Assembly (NCBI GenBank): GCA_021776015.1
Contig: JAJFGT010000020.1
Coordinates: forward strand, 1 to 5,182
Direction: 5' to 3'
Source: Alphaproteobacteria bacterium
GTDB lineage: Bacteria; Pseudomonadota; Alphaproteobacteria; Micavibrionales; Micavibrionaceae
Length of the DNA: 5,182 bases
Shown here: one piece after another, positions 1 to 5,182 of the stretch
How the letters are laid out: the number at the start of each line of letters is the position of its first letter
Position numbering within the stretch: the first letter of the stretch is position 1
The notes under the pieces: generated by a model
The model's database searches: none
Seen by the model: the letters and a program-made list of their open reading frames with translations, nothing else
Told to the model about the DNA's origin: nothing
Program-made: the position numbers and the translations under genes

Positions 1-6
1 TGTCAT
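1..6 (-). CDS. Possible first two codons of the next minus-strand gene (partial)
   Basis: Read on the minus strand, the motE stop codon TAA is followed with no gap by ATGACA, so a downstream gene could start with Met-Thr exactly at the window edge. Abutting stop and start codons are common in flagellar operons. Only two codons are visible and there is no clear Shine-Dalgarno sequence in the end of motE, so this is a suggestion and its product cannot be named. Confidence 0.2.
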
Positions 7-717
7 TTATTGATTTAAATTTTGATCAAGAGGTGTAGGAAGACTTTTTTGTTTAGCAAGAAAAATTGTAATAGTTCGGGCACGGTCAGGTGACATCTTT
101 GCGATAATTGGTGCGAGTTTGCGTTCAGACATTTGGTTAGCGACATCAATCAAAATATCCATATCTAGCATATTAAAAATAGTAGCAGCTTCTTTTGATT
201 TCATACCTTCATAGACTTTAACAAGGCTTGCAATTTGTTCTTGTTCTTCTTCGGATTGCTGATGGAGAAGCGCTTGAATTTCTCTTTGGATTTTCTCTAG
301 TTCTTCATACTTAAGGTCAAGTTCTTGTTCTACAGCTTTTAGAAGAGCCTCTTTGTGTTCGACAGCAGACTCTCTTTTATCAAGATCTTTGCGGCGTTTG
401 ACGAGTGTTTCAAAAAGTTCAGCTTTAATAGACGAAAATTCTATATCAGTTTCATCAGAATCTTGCCAATTAACGGGAGGAGGTTGAATCTCTTCCTCTG
501 CTGGGGGATTCGTTTCTGAATTGATTTTTTGATTAGCTAGTTCAGATGTTTCAGGTGCCAAAAGGGTTTCATTGTCTTGAGCCACTGCAGATCCTAAAGA
601 AGCCAAAGTAGATTCAGGTTTAACAGCTAACTCCCCCAAACGTATGGCAAAAGAAAGAGATGCCACAATTACAAGTAAAGGGAGAATTTTTAGGTTTTTT
701 AAAAATTGATCATACAT
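7..717 (-). CDS. motE: MotE-family flagellar motor accessory protein (MgtE N-terminal-like domain)
   Basis: This 236-residue protein has a short basic N-terminus and one hydrophobic segment at about residues 11-28 (an uncleaved anchor or signal peptide). A Pro/Glu-rich linker follows (about 35-90, with PPAEEEIQPPP), then a highly charged, probably coiled-coil stretch (about 98-165). The C-terminal helical domain (about 163-223) contains VYEGMKSKEAA, ILIDVANQMSERK and LAPIIAKMSPDRAR, the pattern of the MgtE N-terminal domain seen in MotE proteins. No magnesium-channel domain is present, so it is not an MgtE transporter. In Sinorhizobium, MotE is a periplasmic chaperone for the motility protein MotC; the orientation suggested here, with the bulk in the periplasm, fits that role, but the exact partner in this organism is inferred. 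The ATG at 717 is the only Met before the hydrophobic segment, and it lacks a strong ribosome binding site. The gene diverges from the GGDEF/EAL gene and may continue as an operon to the left. Confidence 0.8.
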   Translation of the reverse strand: MYDQFLKNLKILPLLVIVASLSFAIRLGELAVKPESTLASLGSAVAQDNETLLAPETSELANQKINSETNPPAEEEIQPPPVNWQDSDETDIEFSSIKAELFETLVKRRKDLDKRESAVEHKEALLKAVEQELDLKYEELEKIQREIQALLHQQSEEEQEQIASLVKVYEGMKSKEAATIFNMLDMDILIDVANQMSERKLAPIIAKMSPDRARTITIFLAKQKSLPTPLDQNLNQ

Positions 718-768
718 AATTTTTCTAACTTTTTTGTATCCTTTTTATAAAAGTAAGGGAATTTAAAG

Positions 769-777
769 AAGAGTGCA
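769..777. repeat. 9-bp direct repeat, copy 1 (AAGAGTGCA)
   Basis: AAGAGTGCA occurs here and again at 803-811, 34 bp apart start to start, close to three helical turns. On the minus strand it reads TGCACTCTT and overlaps the -12 part of the sigma-54-like element. Similar TTTAA/TTAA bases flank both copies. It could be a tandem binding site for a regulator, or chance in a short A/T-rich region. Confidence 0.3.
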
Positions 778-789
778 ATCTTATACCCG
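774..789 (-). promoter_or_regulatory. Candidate sigma-54-like promoter for motE
   Basis: On the minus strand this reads CGGGTATAAGATTGCA. GG and GC are separated by exactly 10 bases, and the right box is TTGCA, as in the sigma-54 consensus TGGCACG-N4-TTGCA. The left box matches only the GG; the CACG part is missing. Transcription would start near 763, leaving a leader of about 45 bases before motE. Many flagellar genes in Alphaproteobacteria (for example Caulobacter) use sigma-54, which makes the site plausible. An overlapping TATAAG (780-785) could instead be a sigma-70 -10 box, though no good -35 lies upstream of it. Confidence 0.3.
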
Positions 790-802
790 ATTTGAAGCCT
801 TA

Positions 803-811
803 AAGAGTGCA
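803..811. repeat. 9-bp direct repeat, copy 2 (AAGAGTGCA)
   Basis: This is the second exact copy of the repeat at 769-777. It lies upstream of the putative motE promoter, where an activator or repressor could bind. No known operator is recognised in it. Confidence 0.3.
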
Positions 812-856
812 TAATTACAAGAAAGTCACGTAAACTAAAATTTAATTAAATTTATG

Positions 857-862
857 TATAAT
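857..862 (+). promoter_or_regulatory. Candidate -10 box for the GGDEF/EAL-aroA unit
   Basis: TATAAT is a perfect match to the sigma-70 -10 consensus and is preceded by TG directly at 855-856. The matching -35 position (around 834-839, ACTAAA) is poor. If used, transcription would start near 869, giving a leader of about 75 bases to the ATG at 944 or about 110 bases to the ATG at 980. In such A/T-rich DNA a chance TATAAT is quite possible. Confidence 0.35.
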
Positions 863-967
863 TTAAAGTATTTAAGAGATGGGTGTTTCTGGTTGACAGG
901 AGTCCTTACATATTAGAGCATGAAAGACGTGTGATAAAATCAAATGATGATATTAAATTTTTATGAT

Positions 968-971
968 AGGA
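968..971 (+). promoter_or_regulatory. Ribosome binding site favouring the ATG at 980
   Basis: AGGA lies 8 bases before the in-frame ATG at 980. The earlier in-frame ATGs at 944 and 947 are preceded by GATAAAATCAA, which has no Shine-Dalgarno core. This is why the start at 980 is preferred, although 944 stays possible; the difference is 12 residues with no recognisable domain. Confidence 0.5.
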
Positions 972-979
972 TCAAATCA

Positions 980-3154
980 ATGTCGAGTTCTATGGCAACA
1001 AGAGTACATATAGCCTCGTCCAACACTCAAGAGACTACATCAGACATGAAATATACAAATTTTTTAACATCAGGTGAACAGCTATGGAAAAGTCAATTGA
1101 ATTGGCGGGTCGCTTTTGCTGTTTTTTTAACGATTGTGACTGTTCAAGTTCTCATTTTGACTATGACATTGAATGGTTATGAGGCCTCTAAACTTTCTGA
1201 TCTTAAGGCAAGTTCTAAGGCTTCAATTGTTCCAACATTAGATTATAAAAATACAGATATTCTTTCTATGCCCTTTGATGAGGGAGAGATGCAACGATTG
1301 ATTTCTTATACGCAAATTAGTGGTTTTTCAGTTTATTCAATAGATTTTAATTTGCTTGGGTATGGGGGAGAATCAACGTCTATATTTCTAAGTGATTTAC
1401 AAGATTTGGATCGAACCTACAGAAGCCAAAATGGAAAAAATTATGAAGTTGTCCTTCGTCCTCGTGATTTAAACAGTCAGCCCTATTATATGGTAGTTCG
1501 GCTTGATTCAAGTAAAGTTAAGCGAGATATTATAGCTCATATTAAAGAAACTATCTTAGTGATGTTACTAATGTCTGCTTTTGTTACTGTTATTTTAATG
1601 ATTGTACTTGGGAAATGGTTGCTTGAACCTATTATGTTTCTACAGAAAAATCTGATTTCAGCTTCTAACAACCCAGAAAATCCTAATGTTGAATCTTCTC
1701 CATTTTCAAAGGATGATGAAATTGGAAACACCATTACTTTGGTACAGAATCTTATTCAGCAAAATGCCAAAAATATCTATGAAATTAAGAATAAAGCACA
1801 AGATCAAATCCATAAGCTTGCGTATTTTGATGATTTAACAGGGCTTCCAAATCGTGCAAGTTTTCTTGAAAAACTTTCAGAGATTACAGATCATGAAGAT
1901 AATGCACCTTATAGTGAGACTATGAAATATGCGATTATTATGCTCGATCTTGACCATTTTAAAGATCTTAATGATTCGATGGGGCAGGCTGTTGGAGATG
2001 CTATTTTAAAATCTGTAGGGCTAAGGCTTAGATCTTCTCTTCCTAAAACAGTGTTTATATCACGAATAGGAGCGGATGAATTTGCAATTCAAGTTCCTTT
2101 ATCAGATAGAATGAAAACAGCTCAACAGGCTGTTGAGAAAATTCAATCGCTCATTCGTATGGCACCATTCTCTGTCTTTAATGAATATTTCCAAGTTCGC
2201 GCATCTTTTGGTGTTTCTACTTTTCCTGATGATGGGATGGATTCCGAAAAAGTTTTGAAAAATGCTCATATCGCTCTTAACCATGCTAAAGAATCTGGAC
2301 GAGATAATTATAAAGAGTACATGGAAGACTTTAATGAGGCTGTTCAGGCTCGCTTTCAGATGTTACAGGATCTTCGTGATGCCATTGAAAATAATTTATT
2401 AAGCCTAAACTTTCAGCCTCAGCTTGATCTTAAAACAGGAGAAATTATTGGAGCAGAAGCTTTAATCCGTTGGTGGAAGCCTGATGACAGTAAAGAGGGA
2501 GGGAAATGGATTTCTCCCGTTGAATTTATTCCTGTTGCCGAACAGTCGGGTCTTATTGTTCCTATCGGTGAATGGGTTATGAGAAAAGCTTGTCAAACGG
2601 CAAAAAAATGGCATGAAAGTGGACGGGATATCCGTATTGCCGTGAATGTCTCTGGTGTACAATTTCAGCAGAGTGATATTGCAGGATTTACTCAAAAAGT
2701 TCTGCTGGAAACAGGCATTGACCCTCATCTTTTAGAGCTAGAAGTGACAGAAAGTTCTTTTATGGATGATATTAATCATACGGTTAAAACTCTTAAGGAT
2801 CTTCATTCTTTGGGTGTAGAGATAGCTATTGATGATTTTGGGACAGGGTATTCTTCTCTTTCTTATCTTCGTCAGTTTCCAATTGATCGTTTAAAGATCG
2901 ATCAATCGTTTATTAGGAATGCTTTAACAGATGCTGATGATGCTGCCATTACAAGTACGATTATTACTTTAGCACATTCTTTGAATCTAAAAGTGATTGC
3001 GGAAGGTGTGGAAACACTTGATCATCAAAAATTCTTGATTGAACAAGGATGTGATGAAGTTCAAGGTTATCGCTATTCTCGTCCTGTTACGGAAGAGAAC
3101 TTTATGGAATTTATAGGGAAATACTCAGATTCTCTCGATTATTTTGAAGCTTAA
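980..3154 (+). CDS. Membrane-bound sensor with HAMP, GGDEF (GADEF) and EAL domains; probable c-di-GMP phosphodiesterase
   Basis: Residue numbers count from the alternative ATG at 944 (736 residues); from 980 the protein has 724. There are transmembrane helices at about 56-74 and 202-223, with a periplasmic region of about 125 residues between them that I cannot assign to a family. A HAMP-like linker (about 224-275, with LLEPI and DEIGN) and a short helix precede the GGDEF domain (about 290-460: FDDLTGLPNR, DLDHFKDLND). Its signature is GADEF at 376-380, with Ala for the second Gly, and the RxxD inhibitory site is PKTV (367-370). The EAL domain (about 470-728) keeps E505-A-L and R509, N568, E600, D630-D631, K651, E687 and Q707, the set expected of an active c-di-GMP hydrolase. 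From family knowledge, the second Gly contacts GTP, so cyclase activity is probably lost or weak. The likely role is hydrolysing c-di-GMP at the inner membrane in response to a periplasmic signal. It lies divergent from motE and 7 bp upstream of aroA. Domain assignment is secure; the direction of activity is inferred. Confidence 0.93.
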   Translation: MSSSMATRVHIASSNTQETTSDMKYTNFLTSGEQLWKSQLNWRVAFAVFLTIVTVQVLILTMTLNGYEASKLSDLKASSKASIVPTLDYKNTDILSMPFDEGEMQRLISYTQISGFSVYSIDFNLLGYGGESTSIFLSDLQDLDRTYRSQNGKNYEVVLRPRDLNSQPYYMVVRLDSSKVKRDIIAHIKETILVMLLMSAFVTVILMIVLGKWLLEPIMFLQKNLISASNNPENPNVESSPFSKDDEIGNTITLVQNLIQQNAKNIYEIKNKAQDQIHKLAYFDDLTGLPNRASFLEKLSEITDHEDNAPYSETMKYAIIMLDLDHFKDLNDSMGQAVGDAILKSVGLRLRSSLPKTVFISRIGADEFAIQVPLSDRMKTAQQAVEKIQSLIRMAPFSVFNEYFQVRASFGVSTFPDDGMDSEKVLKNAHIALNHAKESGRDNYKEYMEDFNEAVQARFQMLQDLRDAIENNLLSLNFQPQLDLKTGEIIGAEALIRWWKPDDSKEGGKWISPVEFIPVAEQSGLIVPIGEWVMRKACQTAKKWHESGRDIRIAVNVSGVQFQQSDIAGFTQKVLLETGIDPHLLELEVTESSFMDDINHTVKTLKDLHSLGVEIAIDDFGTGYSSLSYLRQFPIDRLKIDQSFIRNALTDADDAAITSTIITLAHSLNLKVIAEGVETLDHQKFLIEQGCDEVQGYRYSRPVTEENFMEFIGKYSDSLDYFEA

Positions 3155-3161
3155 ATAAATC

Positions 3162-4526
3162 ATGGATAGCACGCTCTCTTCAAAATCCACCTCTTTGGTT
3201 GGACATATTCGTATTCCTGGCGATAAATCTATTTCTCATCGTGCGTTGATGCTTGGTGCCATAGCTGAAGGTGAAACTCTTATTTATGGATTACTCAATA
3301 GCGCTGATGTCTTTTGTACAGCAACTGCTTTAAAAAATATGGGTGTAGGGGTTAGTAATCGACAGGATGGGTCTTGGAGTATTCAAGGTGTAGGATCTCA
3401 AGGTTTACAATCTCCTAAATCTTTTTTGGATATGGGAAATAGTGGAACATCTGTTCGTCTTTTGATGGGATTGATCGCAGGGTATGATATATCTGCTGAA
3501 TTGAAAGGAGATGCCTCTCTTTCAAAACGTCCTATGAATCGTGTCATTGACCCATTGACTCAAATGGGTGCAATTTTTAAGACACATGAAAAGGGGTATT
3601 TACCTCTTAAAATTCAAGGAATATCAGAGCTATCTTCCATAAGATATCAGCTTCCTATGGCTTCGGCACAGGTAAAATCTGCCATTCTTTTGGCTGGTTT
3701 GCGCGCCAAGGGTACAACGCATGTTATAGAATTAGAGAAAACACGAGACTATACAGAAACAATGATGAGAACTTTCGGAGCCCATGTTGAAACGGATGGG
3801 TTGGAGATTAGCCTTGAGGGAGGGCAGGTTCTACAGGGATGTGCTATTGATGTTCCTGCAGACCCAAGTTCTGCTGCTTTTCCAATAGTGGCGGCATTAC
3901 TCTGTGAAGGATCGGAGCTTACACTTAATAACATTGGAATAAATGAACGCCGCTTTGGTTTATACGAAACCCTTCTTGAAATGGGTGCGGACATTACATT
4001 TAAAAATAAACGGACTCAAGGAGGCGAGCCTGTCTCTGACTTGGTCATAAAAGGAAGTGCTCTTAAGGCCGTCACTGTCCCTGCAGAGAGGGTGGTGTCG
4101 ATGATTGATGAATTCCCCATTCTTGCTATTGCAGCGGCATGTGCGGAAGGTACAACGACAATGAGTGGACTAGCAGAACTTCGAGTGAAAGAAAGTGATC
4201 GACTGGCTGTAATGGCAAAAGGACTGATTGCCTCGGGTGTTAAATTAGAAGAAGGGCATGATACATTAACAATTTATGGTACAGGACACCCTCCGTCTGG
4301 AGGTGCTTTTATTGAAACAGCACTGGATCATAGAATTGCAATGAGCTTTTTAGTCTTAGGACTCGTTACAAATGAACCTATAACCATTGATGATGCAACA
4401 CCCATTCGAACATCTTTTCCTAACTTCATTGAATCTATGAACGATATAGGAGCAGAGTTTCAACCAACGAATAAAACTCAATCAGATTCTATTGATCTAT
4501 CTCATGATATTGTTCGTCATCTTTGA
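3162..4526 (+). CDS. aroA: 3-phosphoshikimate 1-carboxyvinyltransferase (EPSP synthase), class II-like
   Basis: AroA joins phosphoenolpyruvate to shikimate 3-phosphate to give EPSP, the sixth step of the shikimate pathway, in the cytoplasm. The 454-residue length and the sequence fit class II enzymes such as Agrobacterium CP4 (about 455). Key motifs are RIPGDKSISHR (17-27, with Lys22 and Arg27), GNSGTS (92-97), LSKRPM (120-125), PMASAQVK (165-172), SMIDEFPIL (313-321, catalytic Asp316), LRVKESDR (340-347, Glu344), LDHRIAMSF (388-396) and TSFP (417-420). The TSFP ending without the preceding Lys of E. coli AroA is also CP4-like. Where CP4 has Ala100 (NAATG), this protein has Gly95 (NSGTS), as in ordinary glyphosate-sensitive enzymes. 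The ATG at 3162 gives an N-terminus matching homologues. The ribosome binding site is weak (GAAG, 12 bases upstream), which fits translation coupled to the gene 7 bp before it. The commonly seen cmk-rpsA neighbours are absent downstream; pyrC converges instead. Confidence 0.97.
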   Translation: MDSTLSSKSTSLVGHIRIPGDKSISHRALMLGAIAEGETLIYGLLNSADVFCTATALKNMGVGVSNRQDGSWSIQGVGSQGLQSPKSFLDMGNSGTSVRLLMGLIAGYDISAELKGDASLSKRPMNRVIDPLTQMGAIFKTHEKGYLPLKIQGISELSSIRYQLPMASAQVKSAILLAGLRAKGTTHVIELEKTRDYTETMMRTFGAHVETDGLEISLEGGQVLQGCAIDVPADPSSAAFPIVAALLCEGSELTLNNIGINERRFGLYETLLEMGADITFKNKRTQGGEPVSDLVIKGSALKAVTVPAERVVSMIDEFPILAIAAACAEGTTTMSGLAELRVKESDRLAVMAKGLIASGVKLEEGHDTLTIYGTGHPPSGGAFIETALDHRIAMSFLVLGLVTNEPITIDDATPIRTSFPNFIESMNDIGAEFQPTNKTQSDSIDLSHDIVRHL

Positions 4527-4556
4527 ATATTCTCAAAAAAATTAAGCTGAAAGTTT
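4527..4556. terminator. Possible bidirectional terminator between aroA and pyrC
   Basis: Only 30 bp separate two convergent stop codons, and both transcripts must end in or near here. An A run (4535-4541) followed by TT, and an AG preceding a T run (4554-4558), can pair with one mismatch around a short loop containing AAGCTGA. This gives a weak A/T-only stem with T tracts on either strand. No GC-rich stem is present, so the call is tentative. Confidence 0.25.
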
Positions 4557-5182
4557 TTATCCTCTTTTAATGCTCCAAGGAAGTGTTTTCATTTCAAGTC
4601 CCAAAGGAAGAGGTGTGACGAATTCAGTCCCTGTATGTAATATATTGACAGAACTTTCCTCTCTTGTGAGATCAAATGTTTCTTCTGGGATAGGAAGATT
4701 ATAAAACTCAGCACCATTCAGGCATAGGAAGCGTTTGAAAATTTGTTGTGCTTGCGTATTATCTAAATTAAGACCCGCTTCTTCAAATGCCATGGCATAA
4801 AGTTGAGGTGCAACACCGCCCGTAAAGCAGCCTGCGGCACAACCACATTCTGTAGCTTTTTTTGTATGAGGAGCACTATCCGTACCTGCAAAGAATTTGT
4901 AATTTTCTGGTGCGATTACAGCTTGACGCAAAGCTTCGCGATCGGCATTGAATTTGAGCAAAGGCAAACAGTAAAGATGATATTTTAAGCCTTGTAATAA
5001 ATTTCCTACCGTAAAAAGAAGATGCTGTGGCGTGACGGTGGCAACAATATTTTTGTTAGAATTTTGAACAAAATTTACAGCCTCTTCAGTCGTGATGTGC
5101 TCACAAACAATTTTTAGAGAAGGGTATAGTTCTCTAAGCTTTGGCATGGAATGAATATAAAAACTCTTTTCAGCATTCATAT
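4557..5182 (-). CDS. pyrC: Dihydroorotase, class II (PyrC), C-terminal part; 5' end beyond the window
   Basis: PyrC is a zinc enzyme that reversibly cyclises N-carbamoyl-L-aspartate to dihydroorotate in de novo pyrimidine synthesis. About 207 residues are visible, against roughly 350 in the full family, so the N-terminal 40 percent with the HxH motif and the carboxylated Lys is missing. Counting from the first visible Met, the sequence has CEHITT (26-31; His28 matches zinc ligand His178 of E. coli PyrC), TPQHLLF (50-56), HLYCLPLLK (68-76), GTDSAPH (99-105; Asp101 is the catalytic Asp251 equivalent) and the Cys-rich ECGCAAGCF (111-119). The end, LPWSIKRG, resembles the E. coli C-terminus. The Met codon at 5178-5180 is internal: the frame stays open to the edge, and the following residues align with the middle of E. 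coli PyrC (the FDREARF region). The gene converges on aroA and shows no damage in the visible part. Confidence 0.95.
   Translation of the reverse strand, partial: MNAEKSFYIHSMPKLRELYPSLKIVCEHITTEEAVNFVQNSNKNIVATVTPQHLLFTVGNLLQGLKYHLYCLPLLKFNADREALRQAVIAPENYKFFAGTDSAPHTKKATECGCAAGCFTGGVAPQLYAMAFEEAGLNLDNTQAQQIFKRFLCLNGAEFYNLPIPEETFDLTREESSVNILHTGTEFVTPLPLGLEMKTLPWSIKRG

Larger units (their letters stand above)
718..979. promoter_or_regulatory. Divergent intergenic control region
   Basis: This A/T-rich non-coding stretch separates motE (leftward) from the GGDEF/EAL gene (rightward) and must hold both start signals unless one gene is read through from elsewhere. It contains a TATAAT box for the plus strand, a GG-N10-GC element for the minus strand, and a 9-bp direct repeat. 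A TAA at 935-937 closes the signalling gene's frame upstream. The span 944-979 belongs to this region only if translation starts at 980. I see no RNA gene or riboswitch fold in it. Confidence 0.5.

Noticed and set aside
741..753. Near-palindrome CTTTTTATAAAAG upstream of motE
   Set aside because: It is a short, imperfect A/T-only match, expected by chance in this region.
893..898. Perfect TTGACA as a -35 box for the signalling gene
   Set aside because: At 16-18 bp spacing there is no acceptable -10 box (GAGCAT around 916-921), and TATTAG at 911 is too close.
920..934. Tiny leader frame ATG AAA GAC GTG TGA after an AGGAG
   Set aside because: It has only four codons and the AGGAG is 17 bases away, too far for initiation; there is no attenuator structure.
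1537..1734. Antisense open frame of 65 codons inside the signalling gene
   Set aside because: It lies opposite well-conserved membrane and HAMP coding sequence and its translation shows no domain; it is a shadow frame.
2102..2284. Antisense open frame of 60 codons opposite the GGDEF domain
   Set aside because: It has no recognisable motif and lies wholly within a secure gene.
2462..2728. Antisense open frame of 88 codons opposite the EAL domain
   Set aside because: It lies opposite catalytic motifs of the EAL domain, and its translation is unlike any family I know.
2882..2906. Perfect 8-bp inverted repeat ATTGATCG/CGATCAAT with a 9-bp loop
   Set aside because: It encodes the conserved EAL motif PIDRLKIDQ, so protein conservation explains it; there is no T run or regulatory context.
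3749..3994. Antisense open frame of 81 codons inside aroA
   Set aside because: It is a shadow of conserved aroA sequence, with no start signal or domain.
4803..4988. Plus-strand open frame of 61 codons opposite pyrC
   Set aside because: Its Cys/Phe-rich translation comes from reading the conserved PyrC Cys and Asp motifs backwards; there is no sign that it is a gene.
5178..5180. ATG as the true start of pyrC
   Set aside because: The frame is open to the window edge and the protein aligns with the middle of PyrC; the N-terminal metal ligands must lie outside the window.

Overview
The window is A/T-rich DNA that most likely comes from a low-GC alphaproteobacterium. Three things support this: a MotE-type flagellar protein (a family best known from Alphaproteobacteria), an EPSP synthase that resembles the class II enzyme of Agrobacterium CP4 more than E. 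coli AroA, and a class II (E. coli PyrC-like) dihydroorotase. Low GC combined with flagellar genes would fit Holosporales/Paracaedibacter-like or other AT-rich lineages, but the genus cannot be fixed from this sequence. Retained aromatic and pyrimidine biosynthesis argues against an extremely reduced parasite.

Layout. On the minus strand, positions 7-717 encode a membrane-anchored MotE-family protein. Its stop codon touches a possible ATG of a further minus-strand gene at the left edge. A divergent intergenic region follows (718-943, or to 979 with the preferred start). It holds a TATAAT box facing right, a sigma-54-like GG-N10-GC element facing left towards motE, and two copies of a 9-bp direct repeat. 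On the plus strand, a large membrane-bound sensor protein (HAMP-GGDEF-EAL) ends 7 bp before aroA (3162-4526), so the two genes are probably co-transcribed. A 30-bp convergent gap separates aroA from the 3' part of pyrC on the minus strand, which runs off the right edge.

How the parts may relate. The left half concerns motility: a flagellar motor accessory protein lies back to back with a c-di-GMP signalling protein. c-di-GMP commonly controls the switch between swimming and sessile life, so this pairing makes sense. The EAL domain looks catalytically complete. The GGDEF domain carries GADEF in place of GGDEF and has no RxxD inhibitory site, so the protein is more likely a phosphodiesterase than a cyclase. 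The right half is ordinary metabolism: the shikimate pathway (aroA) and de novo pyrimidine synthesis (pyrC). I see no mobile element, CRISPR array, tRNA or rRNA, and no clear novel multi-gene system. The most interesting points are the degenerate GGDEF motif beside an intact EAL, the unusual coupling of a c-di-GMP gene to aroA, and the candidate regulatory elements in the divergent region.
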